DNA of 42,592 nucleotides from Pseudomonas viridiflava (GCF_900583165.1 NZ_UTKY01000027.1:1-42592), one strand, 5' to 3'; numbered from the stretch's first letter, positions 1 through 9,050 are shown. Made by a program: numbers and translations. The notes: generated by a model from the sequence alone, not told the origin.

Positions 1-210
1 GCCCTCGATGGCGGGGTGTCAGTCACCTAATCCAGTGACTGGTCCACCGCATCGGGAGCAAGCCCCCTCCCACAGGGATTGGTGGTGTACTCAGTATTCA
101 GGCCCGGCGCAGAGCCAAATGTGGGAGGGGGCTTGCCGCCGATGGCAGTGTGTCAGTCACCTAATCCAGTGACTGGTCCACCGCATCGGGGGCAAGCCCC
201 CTCCCACATT
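1..210. repeat. Tandemly duplicated REP/REPIN unit
   Basis: Three copies of the REP core (GTGGGAGGGGGCTTGCC or its complement) lie at 51-74, 118-143 and 185-210. The stretch 16-75 recurs at 150-209 with a single mismatch (position 57 versus 191), so a 134-bp unit has been duplicated in tandem. The region is non-coding and lies downstream of the ycaO stop. The hairpins may act as a transcription end for that gene, but no U-tract is visible. Confidence 0.85.
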
Positions 211-235
211 TTGATCTCAGCCCACCAGACAGATT

Positions 236-2437
236 TCAGCTGGCCGAGGTGATATTGGCCCGAGCTGAGTGCAGTTTCTTGTAGCTCTCGATCAACCGCT
301 GATGCCGCTCCAGCCCTTCCAGCTTCATGCTGGTCGGCGTCAAGCCGTAGAACCGCACATCCCCGCTCACCGAGCCAATCACCGCGTCCATCCGCTCATT
401 GCCAAACATGCGGCGGAAGTTGGCCTCGTAGTCAGCCAGTTCCAGATCGTCATCCAGTTCCATCTCCAACACCGCGTTCATCGCCTGGTAAAACAGCCCA
501 CGTTCGGCAGTGTTGTCGTTGTACTGCAGGAACATCTCCACACACTCCTTGGCCTCTTCATATTGCTGCAAGGCCAGGAAGATCAGCAGCTTCAATTCCA
601 GGATGGTCAGTTGCCCCCAAGCGGTGTTGTCATCGAACTCGATGCCGATCAGGGTGGTGATGTCGGTGTAGTCGTCCAGCTCGCTTTCGATCAAACGCTC
701 GACCAAGGCCTGCAACGCTTCCTCGTCGAGGCTGTGCAGGTTGAGGATGTCGGCCCGGAAAAACAGCGCCTTGTTAGTGTTGTCCCAGATCAGGTCGTCC
801 ACCGGGTAGATTTCCGAGTAGTCCGGCACCAGGATGCGGCACGCGGTAGCGCCGAGGTGTTCATACACCGCCATGTAGGACTCTTTGCCCATACCTTCCA
901 GAATGCCAAACAGGGTCGCGGCTTCCTGAGCATTGGAGTCTTCACCCTCACCCGAGAAGTCCCACTCGACAAATTCATAGTCCGACTGCGCACTGAAGAA
1001 GCGCCACGACATCACGCCGCTCGAATCAATAAAGTGCTCGACGAAGTTGTTCGGCTCTGTCACCGCCTGCCCTTCAAAGGTCGGCTGCGGCAAGTCGTTC
1101 AAGCCTTCGAAGCTACGGCCTTGGAGCAGTTCGGTCAGGCTGCGTTCCAATGCCACTTCCAGGCTTGGGTGGGCGCCGAACGAGGCGAATACGCCACCGG
1201 TGCGCGGGTTCATCAGGGTCACGCACATCACCGGGAACTCACCGCCCAGGGACGCGTCCTTGACCAGCACCGGGAAGCCCTGGGCTTCCAGGCCTTCAAT
1301 ACCGGCGACAATGCTTGGGTACTTGGCCAGCACTTCGGCGGGAACGTCCGGCAAAGCGAATTCACCTTCAATGATTTCGCGCTTTACCGCCCGTTCGAAA
1401 ATCTCCGACAAACACTGCACCTGGGCTTCGGCCAAGGTGTTACCGGCGCTCATGCCGTTGCTCAGGTACAGGTTCTCGATCAGGTTGGACGGGAAGTACA
1501 CCACTTCACCATCGGACTGACGCACGAACGGCAGCGAAACGATGCCGCGCTCTTCATTGCCGGAGTTGGTGTCAAACAGGTGCGACCCACGCAGTTCGCC
1601 CTCACGGTTGTAGACCTTGAGGCAGTAGGCGTCGAGGATCTCGCTCGGCAGCTCGTCGTTAGGGCCCGGCTGGAACCAGCGCTCGTCCGGGTAATGAACG
1701 AACGCCGCATTGGCCAGTTCCTCCCCCCAAAACTGATCGTTATAGAAGAAGTTGCAGTTGAGGCGCTCGATAAACTCGCCCAACGCCGACGCCAAGGCGC
1801 CTTCCTTGGTCGCGCCCTTGCCGTTGGTAAAGCACATCGGCGAATGGGCATCGCGGATATGCAACGACCACACGTTCGGCACGATATTGCGCCACGAGGC
1901 GATTTCGATCTTCATGCCCAACCCGGCGAGGATCGCGGACATATTGGCGATGGTCTGCTCCAATGGCAGGTCCTTGCCGGCAATATAGGTACCTCCCTCG
2001 GAGGTCGAGTTGGGCATCAACAGGGCTTGTGCATCCGCATCGAGGTTTTCAACTTCTTCGATGACGAACTCGGGGCCTGCCTGTACCACTTTCTTAACCG
2101 TGCAGCGGTCGATGGAACGCAGGATGCCCTGGCGGTCCTTATCGGAGATATCCGCCGGCAACTCCACCTGGATCTTGAAGATCTGGTTGTAGCGGTTTTC
2201 CGGGTCGACAATGTTGTTCTGCGACAGACGAATATTGTCGGTGGGGATATTGCGTGTCTGGCAATACAACTTCACGAAGTACGCCGCACACAACGCCGAC
2301 GAAGCGAGGAAGTAATCGAACGGCCCCGGCGCCGAACCGTCGCCTTTGTAGCGAATCGGCTGGTCGGCAATCACCGTGAAGTCGTCGAACTTGGCTTCAA
2401 GTCGAAGGTTGTCGAGAAAGTTGACCTTGATTTCCAT
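236..2437 (-). CDS. ycaO: OsmC-like / YcaO fusion protein
   Basis: This 733-residue protein has two parts. Residues 1 to about 140 resemble an OsmC-like domain (SSALCAAYFVKLYC). From about residue 150 it matches the full length of E. coli YcaO (FTNGKGATKEGALASALGEF, SNGMSAGNTLAEAQVQCLSE), including the helical TPR-like C-terminus. Visible ATP-site features are the GEFIER and EIFER glutamates. YcaO enzymes activate backbone amides with ATP. E. coli YcaO has been linked genetically to beta-methylthiolation of ribosomal protein S12, but its reaction is not settled. I chose the ATG at 2437 rather than an upstream one ten codons earlier because the OsmC-like fold begins at MEIKVNF. No strong ribosome binding site is visible. 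It diverges from aer. The family call is firm; the substrate is unknown. Confidence 0.9.
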   Translation of the reverse strand: MEIKVNFLDNLRLEAKFDDFTVIADQPIRYKGDGSAPGPFDYFLASSALCAAYFVKLYCQTRNIPTDNIRLSQNNIVDPENRYNQIFKIQVELPADISDKDRQGILRSIDRCTVKKVVQAGPEFVIEEVENLDADAQALLMPNSTSEGGTYIAGKDLPLEQTIANMSAILAGLGMKIEIASWRNIVPNVWSLHIRDAHSPMCFTNGKGATKEGALASALGEFIERLNCNFFYNDQFWGEELANAAFVHYPDERWFQPGPNDELPSEILDAYCLKVYNREGELRGSHLFDTNSGNEERGIVSLPFVRQSDGEVVYFPSNLIENLYLSNGMSAGNTLAEAQVQCLSEIFERAVKREIIEGEFALPDVPAEVLAKYPSIVAGIEGLEAQGFPVLVKDASLGGEFPVMCVTLMNPRTGGVFASFGAHPSLEVALERSLTELLQGRSFEGLNDLPQPTFEGQAVTEPNNFVEHFIDSSGVMSWRFFSAQSDYEFVEWDFSGEGEDSNAQEAATLFGILEGMGKESYMAVYEHLGATACRILVPDYSEIYPVDDLIWDNTNKALFFRADILNLHSLDEEALQALVERLIESELDDYTDITTLIGIEFDDNTAWGQLTILELKLLIFLALQQYEEAKECVEMFLQYNDNTAERGLFYQAMNAVLEMELDDDLELADYEANFRRMFGNERMDAVIGSVSGDVRFYGLTPTSMKLEGLERHQRLIESYKKLHSARANITSAS

Positions 2438-2599
2438 GCGGGCACACCAGAATAACGGGCTAAACAAAAATGGCCGCCATTATGGGGTTTTTCATCCGCA
2501 AATTTCAGGCTTTTGACCAATGGCTGGCGAAATTCCCAATGTGGATTAATCTTTTCGAAGTTCAGGCCGATGGCTGAGTGCAACCAGGGAGTAGTCGGA

Positions 2600-4165
2600 A
2601 TGCGCAACAATCAGCCAGTGACACAACGCGAGATTTCCCTCGCGCCTCAACAGAAACTTATTTCCGCCACCGATGTTCGGGGTGTGATCACCTATTGCAA
2701 CGACGCCTTTGTCGAGATCAGCGGTTTCAATCGTGCTGATTTGATCGGCGCGCCACAAAATATCGTCCGTCACCCCGACGTGCCCCCAGCCGTATTCGCC
2801 CACATGTGGGGCGCACTCAAGCAAGGCCTGCCCTGGATGGGCATCGTCAAGAACCGCTCCAAAAATGGCGACCACTATTGGGTCAATGCCTACGTCACGC
2901 CGATTTTCGACGGCAGCAAGGTGGTGGGCTTTGAGTCGGTGCGGGTCAAACCCACTGCCGATGAAATCCGCCGCGCGCAGGCCTTGTATCAGCGCATCAG
3001 CAGCGGCAAGCCGGGCGTACCGCGCCAGGATGCGTGGCTACCGACGCTGTTGAGTTGCGTGCCCTACGCCGCCACCGCTATCGCCGGCAGCCTCGCCGGG
3101 CTTTACCTCAGTGCGCCGGTGGCCGTCGCGGTCGCCGTGGCGGTCGCTATTCCAGTAGGCATACTCTGCTCGCGCGTGCGCCAAAGCAGCACGTTGCGCC
3201 TGTTGGAAGGTGTCGAGCCATCCACCTCGGACGCGCTGATCGCGCAGATGTACAGCGACGCACACGGGCCGCAGGCACGTTTGGAAACCGCATTCCTCAG
3301 CCAGACCGCACGCCTGAAAACGTGCCTCACGCGCCTACAGGACAGCGCCGAACAACTCAGTGCCCTCGCCGGGCAGTCCGACCAGTTGGCCACTGCCAGC
3401 GCCAAAGGCCTGGACCGCCAGCGCGTCGAGACCGAACAAGTCTCGGCCGCCGTCAACCAAATGGCCGCCACCACCCAGGAAGTCGCCAGCCACGTACAAC
3501 GCACCGCCGACGCCACCCAGCAAGCCAATACCCTGACCGGGCGCGGCCGAGATGTCGCACGCGATACCCGCCAGGCGATTGAGCGGCTGTCTGCCGTGGT
3601 CGGTGAAACCGGCGTGACCGTGGCGCAATTGGCTCGCGACAGCGACGAGATCGGCAGTGTGGTCGACGTGATCAAAGGCATCGCCGACCAGACCAACCTG
3701 CTGGCCCTCAACGCCGCCATCGAAGCCGCCCGCGCGGGTGAACAAGGCCGTGGCTTTGCCGTGGTGGCCGACGAAGTACGCCAGTTGGCACAGCGCACGT
3801 CGCAATCCACCACCCAGATCCATGCCCTCATTACCAAGCTGCAAGCCTCATCCAACAACGCTGTGCAGAGCATGGAGCACGGCCAACGCCAGGCCCAGGA
3901 AGGTGTGGCGTGGGTGCTGGAAGCCGACCAGGCCTTGGTGGGTATCAGCGAAGCGGTGTCGCACATCACCGACATGACCACCCAGATCGCCGCCGCTACC
4001 GAGGAACAAAGCGCAGTCGCCGAGGAGATCAGCCGCAACATCACCACCATTGCCGAGCTGGCCGACCAGACTTCGGTGCAGGCCCATCAATCCACCGACT
4101 TGAGCAAAGAGCTGACCAATACCGCGGCCACGCAATATGCGTTGGTTGAGCGGTTCAATCGCTGA
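2600..4165 (+). CDS. aer: Aerotaxis/energy-taxis receptor Aer
   Basis: This 521-residue methyl-accepting chemotaxis protein has the Aer layout: a cytoplasmic N-terminal PAS domain (about residues 15-125, with DVRGVITYCNDAFVEISGF and NIVRHPDVP), a hydrophobic hairpin at about 155-195, and a C-terminal signalling domain with the conserved tip [20 protein letters not shown]. In the family the PAS domain binds FAD and senses redox or electron-transport state rather than a periplasmic ligand. The ATG at 2600 is preceded by AGGGAG at 2586-2591, which decides the start over in-frame upstream codons. Length equals that of Pseudomonas Aer. It diverges from ycaO. I found no convincing ANR box upstream. 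Confidence 0.93.
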   Translation: MRNNQPVTQREISLAPQQKLISATDVRGVITYCNDAFVEISGFNRADLIGAPQNIVRHPDVPPAVFAHMWGALKQGLPWMGIVKNRSKNGDHYWVNAYVTPIFDGSKVVGFESVRVKPTADEIRRAQALYQRISSGKPGVPRQDAWLPTLLSCVPYAATAIAGSLAGLYLSAPVAVAVAVAVAIPVGILCSRVRQSSTLRLLEGVEPSTSDALIAQMYSDAHGPQARLETAFLSQTARLKTCLTRLQDSAEQLSALAGQSDQLATASAKGLDRQRVETEQVSAAVNQMAATTQEVASHVQRTADATQQANTLTGRGRDVARDTRQAIERLSAVVGETGVTVAQLARDSDEIGSVVDVIKGIADQTNLLALNAAIEAARAGEQGRGFAVVADEVRQLAQRTSQSTTQIHALITKLQASSNNAVQSMEHGQRQAQEGVAWVLEADQALVGISEAVSHITDMTTQIAAATEEQSAVAEEISRNITTIAELADQTSVQAHQSTDLSKELTNTAATQYALVERFNR

Positions 4166-4179
4166 TCGAAGACCATTGC

Positions 4180-4223
4180 GCGCCCGCCATTGAGCCTGGC
4201 GGGCGCTATCTCAAGATTTTTTT
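4180..4223 (+). terminator. Probable terminator of aer
   Basis: A perfect 10-bp stem (GCGCCCGCCA at 4180-4189, TGGCGGGCGC at 4197-4206) with a 7-nt loop begins 15 bases after the aer stop. The T-run (4217-4223) follows ten bases after the stem, so it is not a textbook intrinsic terminator. Confidence 0.6.
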
Positions 4224-4301
4224 CGACGAATCACGCGGCATTTGAAAGTGGACGTCCGCAACACACTGACCGACTGCAAATGGGTCAAGGCCGATAACTG
4301 A
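4194..4301 (+). pseudogene. Possible 3' remnant of a lost gene
   Basis: An open frame without a start codon ends at TGA 4299-4301. Its last residues read VDVRNTLTDCKWVKADN. Eighteen bases later comes a plus-strand intrinsic terminator that no intact plus-strand gene uses. The combination suggests the tail of a decayed gene between aer and the exported protein gene. I do not recognise the parent family, and a chance open frame of 36 codons is possible. Confidence 0.25.
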
Positions 4302-4318
4302 TGGCTGATTGATTCGCA

Positions 4319-4350
4319 GGGCCGCCAGTTTTCAAGGCGGCCCTTCTTTT
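4319..4350 (+). terminator. Intrinsic terminator on plus strand
   Basis: An 8-bp perfect stem (GGGCCGCC at 4319-4326, GGCGGCCC at 4336-4343) is followed by TTCTTTT. It is oriented for plus-strand transcription, but the nearest intact plus-strand gene (aer) already has a hairpin 120 bases upstream. On the minus strand it lies just past the exported protein gene but lacks a U-tract in that direction. Confidence 0.75.
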
Positions 4351-4378
4351 CGCCAGCTACCGTTACAGCGTGGCCCCA

Positions 4379-5785
4379 TCAAGGCTGTTTACGATACATC
4401 CCGGTGAAATACTCAAGGTTATCCGGCGCCGAGTTGTGCTCGATCACCGCAAAGCCTTTCACCAATTGGATGTGATACGGCCCATTGCCTTTGGGCGCCA
4501 GTGGCTCGCGGACGATGATCAGGTTTTCGGTTTCCATGGGTACGGTGTGGTGCGCGGTCACCAGCTGTTTGCCGGTCTTGGTGTCTTTTAGGGTCACGGT
4601 GAACTCGACCACTTCCCTGCCCTCGGCATCGCGCTCGGGCAGGATCTTCACGTCGAGGTCGCCGTCACGCCCAAGGAAGTCATCGCGCATCTGGTAATGG
4701 CCGTCGCGCTGGTCGCGGGCGACCTCATCGTACTTGTCGTACTCCGGTTCACGCTCAGCAGCGTGCAGCACAATCGCCAACTCGGGATGATCACCCTTGG
4801 CGCTGCTGACCCACGTGCCGGCGTAGTTGTAGGGCTCCGTGGTTTCCCGAGTGATGCGCCAGATGCCGGTCTGATGGCCGTCATCGGCGTACTCGTGCAG
4901 GTAGACGAAGGGTTTGTCGTCGTAGTCGCTGCGGTCACCCACCAGCTTGATGGGCCTGCCGCTGCCACTTTTGGTGTAGCGCAACTCACCAATCAGTACC
5001 GCGCCCTGCTGCTGGTACCAGAGTTCGACCGGGAGCTTGCCGTCGAGGGTACCGGCGAGCATCTGTGGGTCTTCGTTGACCGGGCCTTCCAGGCGCGGGG
5101 TTTCCTGCCACTGGCCATCTTTCCATTCGCCGGTGGTACGCAGCATGTAGCCGCTGGGCATGCTGGAGTTTTCGCCGAATTCGGTGGGTGAGACTTCTTC
5201 CTGGGTGTAGAAACCCAACCGCACCAACCGACCGTCACGCATCTGCCATTGAGACGAGCGCGTCCAGCAACAGCCACGGTCGGCCTGCGAATGGATCACG
5301 CCGTCCTTGGGGTTGACGGAAAACATTGAGCCACTGGTGTCATTCGCCAATTCGGTCAACGCCGTATTCAGCACCCAGTGAGGCTTCTGCGGGTCTTGCA
5401 GGTACACATCGTAATTGGCCTGAAAACCCACAGCGGGGCCATCGCCATTGCGGATCGCCAAGTCCATGCGGCCATCGCGATCGATATCGGCGAAGTACAG
5501 CACCCCGCTCTCGCCCACCAGGCGCCAGTCCAGGGTATTGCCGTTGTGATCCACCGGCACCGGGGCGGCCGGGGTCTGCAATTGCTGAAGGATGTCTAGG
5601 GTGGTTTTGTCGCGCACGGTGATCAGTGCGCGGGACGGTTGGCCCAGCTCCTGCGGAGCATCCGGGAACAACAATTCCACGAGGAACTGGCCGCTGGGGT
5701 CATTGACCGAGAATGAGCGGGGTTCGGCCGCCACTTGGGTGGCTAGGGCCAGAGACAGGAGTACACCGCTGACGAGCGAACGCAT
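4379..5785 (-). CDS. Exported protein of unknown function
   Basis: This 468-residue protein starts with a clear Sec signal peptide (MRSLVSGVLLSLALATQVAA, cleavage expected after AEP or just before it), so it should be periplasmic. Residues about 95-115 read YFADIDRDGRMDLAIRNGDG, an FG-GAP/VCBS-like calcium-loop motif also seen in XAC2610-type periplasmic proteins. Residues about 165-175 contain a CCWTRS motif with two adjacent cysteines. The rest is beta-rich, without recognisable catalytic residues. It is a single-gene unit flanked by a terminator and REP elements. The reading frame and export are solid; no function can be assigned. Confidence 0.8.
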   Translation of the reverse strand: MRSLVSGVLLSLALATQVAAEPRSFSVNDPSGQFLVELLFPDAPQELGQPSRALITVRDKTTLDILQQLQTPAAPVPVDHNGNTLDWRLVGESGVLYFADIDRDGRMDLAIRNGDGPAVGFQANYDVYLQDPQKPHWVLNTALTELANDTSGSMFSVNPKDGVIHSQADRGCCWTRSSQWQMRDGRLVRLGFYTQEEVSPTEFGENSSMPSGYMLRTTGEWKDGQWQETPRLEGPVNEDPQMLAGTLDGKLPVELWYQQQGAVLIGELRYTKSGSGRPIKLVGDRSDYDDKPFVYLHEYADDGHQTGIWRITRETTEPYNYAGTWVSSAKGDHPELAIVLHAAEREPEYDKYDEVARDQRDGHYQMRDDFLGRDGDLDVKILPERDAEGREVVEFTVTLKDTKTGKQLVTAHHTVPMETENLIIVREPLAPKGNGPYHIQLVKGFAVIEHNSAPDNLEYFTGMYRKQP

Positions 5786-5978
5786 CCAAAGCTTCCTTGC
5801 TGAAATTCAGGGGCGGCAGTGTAAAGGCAAGTGACGAGCCATTCAGAACAATATCTGTTTGGATGCGCAGATGGGCTGATATGTTTCGTGCCCTACGTTG
5901 CGCTGCCGCCTTCGCAGCCTCGCTAAAGCTCGACAGCTCCCCCAGTTGACTGCATTTCAGCGGATGTATGCGGTTAAG

Positions 5979-6069
5979 AATGTGGGAGGGGGCTTGCCCC
6001 CGATGAGTCCGGGTCAGCGTGAATACCTATAACTGACACACCGCCATCGGGGGCATGCCCCCTCCCACA
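5979..6069. repeat. REPIN (inverted REP pair)
   Basis: Two REP cores in inverted orientation (GTGGGAGGGGGCTTGCCCCC and its complement with one substitution, GCATGCC) flank about 45 bases. It lies in the 301-base gap between the exported protein gene and nirD and probably ends the nirBD transcript. The rest of the gap (5786-5978) holds an A/T-rich 5' region of the exported protein gene and a sequence at about 5893-5942 resembling another degenerate REP-like palindrome; I see no gene there. Confidence 0.85.
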
Positions 6070-6086
6070 GTTGACCGCGCACACCG

Positions 6087-6425
6087 TTAGATCGCGGTGA
6101 ATTGCACCTCCACTTCGCCATTATTCAGCCGCACTGGCCATACCCTCAGCCGCTGGTTCGGCGCTTCCAGGCATTGGCCATCGTGCAGACGGTAATGCTG
6201 TTTGTAGATAGGAGCCGCCACCACCAGGTCGCCCTTGATACTGCCAATCAAACCTCGACCAATCACATTCGCGCCGGACTCCGGGTCGTGGTTATCGATG
6301 GCATACACCCTCTCGCCCGGCAGGTAGAACAGCGCGACTTGCGTGCCGTCCAACCACACAACTACGCCAGAGTTGGTTACCAGGTCTCGCTCATTGCACA
6401 CAGTTTTCCAGGTCGGCTGGCTCAT
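6087..6425 (-). CDS. nirD: Assimilatory nitrite reductase small subunit
   Basis: This 112-residue protein matches NirD, the Rieske-like small subunit of NAD(P)H nitrite reductase (SQPTWKTVCNERDLVTNSGV, AIDNHDPESGANVIGRGLIG, KQHYRLHDGQCLEAP). Like NirD of enteric bacteria it keeps the Rieske fold but lacks the paired Cys/His cluster ligands. It supports the large subunit in reducing nitrite to ammonium in the cytoplasm. Its start overlaps the nirB stop by one base, so the two are translationally coupled in one operon under the nirB leader. Confidence 0.95.
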   Translation of the reverse strand: MSQPTWKTVCNERDLVTNSGVVVWLDGTQVALFYLPGERVYAIDNHDPESGANVIGRGLIGSIKGDLVVAAPIYKQHYRLHDGQCLEAPNQRLRVWPVRLNNGEVEVQFTAI

Positions 6426-8965
6426 CAGGCAATCTCCTCAACAACCGCTATCAGGTTCAGTTCGGTGGCCATGATCGGCCGGCGCTGGCCGCGTTCCTGC
6501 ACAAACTGGATGTCGGGATCTGGGCGTTTATCGTTGACGAAGGTGCGGAAGCGCTTGAGTTTCTCGGGATCTTTGAGGGCATTGGCCCATTCACATTCAT
6601 AACGATCCACCACCAGTTGCATCTGCGCTTCCAGTTCGGCCCCCAGCCCCAGGCTGTCGTGCAGGATCACGTCCTTGAGGAAATCCAACCCACCCTCAAG
6701 GCTTTCGCGCCATACCGAGGTGCGCTGCAATTTGTCGGCGGTGCGGATGTAGAACATCAGGAAGCGGTCGATGTACTGGATCAGCGTCGCGTCATCGAGG
6801 TCGGTGGCGAACAGTTCGGCGTGGCGTGGGCGCATGCCGCCGTTGCCGGCGATGTAGAGGTTCCAGCCCTTCTCGGTGGCGATGACGCCCACGTCCTTGC
6901 TCTGCGCTTCGGCGCATTCGCGGGTGCAGCCAGAGACCGCAAACTTGAGTTTGTGCGGCGAGCGCAGGCCCTTGTAGCGGTCTTCGATCAGCAGCGCCAT
7001 TTTCACGCTGTCTTGCACACCGTAGCGGCACCAGGTGCTGCCCACGCAGGATTTCACCGTGCGCGTGGACTTGCCGTACGCATGCCCGGTTTCAAACCCG
7101 GCGGCGATCAGTTCGCCCCAGATTTCAGGCAGCTCATGCAACTGCGCGCCAAACAGATCGATGCGCTGGCCGCCGGTGATCTTGGTGTACAAGTCATATT
7201 TCTTCGCCACTTCACCGATCACGATAAGTTTGTCGGCGGTGATCTCACCGCCGGGGATGCGCGGCACTACTGAGTAGGTGCCGTTCTTTTGCATATTGGC
7301 CATGAAGGTGTCGTTGGTGTCCTGCAACGGCACCAGCGAGGCGTCCATGATCGGCTGATTCCAGCACGAGGCCAGGATCGAACCGATTGCCGGCTTGCAC
7401 ACATCGCAGCCAGTGTGGCCCCGACCATGCTTGGCCAGCAGTTCATCAAACGTCGTCACACCTTCCACGCGCACCAGGGCGTAGAGTTCCTGGCGGGTAT
7501 AGGCGAAGTGTTCGCACAGGCTTTTATCCACGCTGACGCCACGGGCGATCAACTCATGCTCAAACACCTGCTTGAGCAACCCGGCGCAGCCACCGCAACC
7601 GGTGCAAGCCTTGGTCTGCGTCTTGAGCAACCCAAGGTCGCTGCAACCACCGTCGATGGCCGAGCAAATCGCGCCTTTGGTGACGTTGTGGCAAGAGCAT
7701 ACGGTGGCCGATTCTGGCAATGCGCCGGGGCCCAGTGTGGGTGCGCCCGAAGACGACGGCAGAATCAGACTGGCCGGCTCCGCAGGCAATGGGATGCTGT
7801 TCTGCATGTATTGCAGCAAAGTGTCGTAATAGCTGTTATCGCCCACCAGCACCGCGCCGATCACGTGCTTGCCGGAGGCGTCCACCACGAGCCGGCGGTA
7901 GCTGGCACTGGCTTCGTCGATAAATTGGTAGCTGCGTGCACCCGGTGTATGGGCGTGGGCATCGCCGATGGAGCCCACATCTACCCCAAGCAGTTTGAGC
8001 TTGGTGGACATGTCCGCGCCCACAAACGGTTCGGCGGTCTGCTCGCACAACAAGGCGGCCACACCTCGGGCCATCTGATAGCCCGGCGCGACCAGCCCGA
8101 ACAGGCTGCCATTCCAGGACGCACACTCGCCAATCGCATAGATGTTCGGGTCGCAGCTTTTGCATTCGTCATTGATCACCACACCGCCCCGCGGGCCGAT
8201 CTCAAGACCCGCCTGACGCGCCAATGCATCCTGGGCGCGAATACCGGCGGAGAACACGATCAGGTCAGTTTCAAGGAACTCGTCATTGGCAAAATTCATG
8301 CGGTAGCGGTAGTGCTCGCCCGCGCTGATGGACTGGGTGGCGCGGGACAAATGCACGCCGACACCCAGCCGCTCGATCTGCGCCTTGAGCGCCAAGCCGC
8401 CGAAATCATCCAACTGCACCGGCATCAAGCGCGGTGCGAACTCCACCACGTGGGCTTCAAGACCCAGGCTTTTCAGGGCGTTGGCAGCTTCCAGGCCCAA
8501 CAGCCCCCCGCCCACCACCACGCCCCGCCGCGCATTGGCAGCGGCGGCACGAATGGCATCCAGGTCTTCGAGGGTGCGATACACCAACCGCGAGTCGCCT
8601 TCGGCGCCTTCAATCGGCGGCACGAACGGATACGACCCGGTGGCCAGCACCAGCTTGTCGTAGGCCACGCAGCCCTCAGCGGTGATCACTTCGCTGCGGG
8701 CGCGGTCGATTTCCAGCACCGGCACGCCCAGGTGCAGGGTCACGCCAGGCGTCAGGTAAAGCGACGCCTCGGACAGCGCCAGCGATTCGGCATCGCGGCC
8801 AGTGAAGTACTCCGACAAGTGCACACGATCATAGGCGCGCATCGGCTCTTCGCTGAACACATGCAGCCGGTAATGCTCCAGCGCACCGCGCTCGATCAAC
8901 TGCGCCACACAGTGGTGGCCGACCATGCCATTGCCGACGACGATCAGGGTTTTGAGGCTGTTCAT
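6425..8965 (-). CDS. nirB: Assimilatory nitrite reductase large subunit
   Basis: This 846-residue sirohaem nitrite reductase transfers six electrons from NAD(P)H to nitrite, giving ammonium. Domain order: an FAD/NAD-binding oxidoreductase (residues 1 to about 310, VVGNGMVGHHCV and VVVGGGLLGLEAA); two BFD-type [2Fe-2S] segments (about 415-525, CSCHNVTKGAICSAI, ACTGCGGC, HTGCDVCKP); then the sirohaem/[4Fe-4S] core, with cluster cysteines in SCVGSTWCRYG and SGCTREC at about 637-685. The ATG at 8965 follows GGGAG at a 7-base spacing. It is the first gene of nirBD and is preceded by a leader with an attenuator and a sigma-54-type promoter. Confidence 0.97.
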   Translation of the reverse strand: MNSLKTLIVVGNGMVGHHCVAQLIERGALEHYRLHVFSEEPMRAYDRVHLSEYFTGRDAESLALSEASLYLTPGVTLHLGVPVLEIDRARSEVITAEGCVAYDKLVLATGSYPFVPPIEGAEGDSRLVYRTLEDLDAIRAAAANARRGVVVGGGLLGLEAANALKSLGLEAHVVEFAPRLMPVQLDDFGGLALKAQIERLGVGVHLSRATQSISAGEHYRYRMNFANDEFLETDLIVFSAGIRAQDALARQAGLEIGPRGGVVINDECKSCDPNIYAIGECASWNGSLFGLVAPGYQMARGVAALLCEQTAEPFVGADMSTKLKLLGVDVGSIGDAHAHTPGARSYQFIDEASASYRRLVVDASGKHVIGAVLVGDNSYYDTLLQYMQNSIPLPAEPASLILPSSSGAPTLGPGALPESATVCSCHNVTKGAICSAIDGGCSDLGLLKTQTKACTGCGGCAGLLKQVFEHELIARGVSVDKSLCEHFAYTRQELYALVRVEGVTTFDELLAKHGRGHTGCDVCKPAIGSILASCWNQPIMDASLVPLQDTNDTFMANMQKNGTYSVVPRIPGGEITADKLIVIGEVAKKYDLYTKITGGQRIDLFGAQLHELPEIWGELIAAGFETGHAYGKSTRTVKSCVGSTWCRYGVQDSVKMALLIEDRYKGLRSPHKLKFAVSGCTRECAEAQSKDVGVIATEKGWNLYIAGNGGMRPRHAELFATDLDDATLIQYIDRFLMFYIRTADKLQRTSVWRESLEGGLDFLKDVILHDSLGLGAELEAQMQLVVDRYECEWANALKDPEKLKRFRTFVNDKRPDPDIQFVQERGQRRPIMATELNLIAVVEEIA

Positions 8966-9005
8966 AGTTAGCTCCCGACGAAGCTCATCACGGTTTTAAA
9001 AAAGC

Positions 9006-9041
9006 AAAAAAAAACGCCTGAAACCTTGCGGTTCCAGGCGT
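9006..9041 (-). terminator. Attenuator terminator in nirB leader
   Basis: Read on the minus strand, ACGCCTGGAACC pairs with GGTTTCAGGCGT (12 bp, one G-U) around a GCAA loop, followed by eight or nine U. It sits 41 bases upstream of the nirB ATG and downstream of the probable promoter, so it would stop transcription before the gene unless prevented. Seen directly; the regulatory role is inferred from the known nas/nir leaders. Confidence 0.88.
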
Positions 9042-9050
9042 CTTTGCCTG
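9035..9050 (-). promoter_or_regulatory. ANTAR-type P2 antiterminator hairpin, nirB leader
   Basis: On the minus strand CAGGC-AAAGAC-GCCTG forms a 5-bp stem with a hexaloop having A at 1 and G at 4, the signature bound by ANTAR antiterminators such as NasR/NasT. Its 3' arm is part of the terminator's 5' arm, so the two are mutually exclusive. A possible partner hairpin P1 lies at 9058-9070 (GCGG-CAAGA-CCGC), but its loop is five bases, so it does not fit the consensus exactly. Confidence 0.7.

Noticed and set aside
269..2455. 728-codon open frame opposite ycaO
   Set aside because: It lies entirely antisense to a well-recognised protein, has no family resemblance and arises from high GC at third codon positions.
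2438..2599. ANR/FNR box before aer
   Set aside because: TTGAC near 2513 has no matching second half at the right spacing.
7289..8971. 560-codon open frame opposite nirB
   Set aside because: Antisense shadow of nirB; composition is His/Gln/Arg-rich without any domain.
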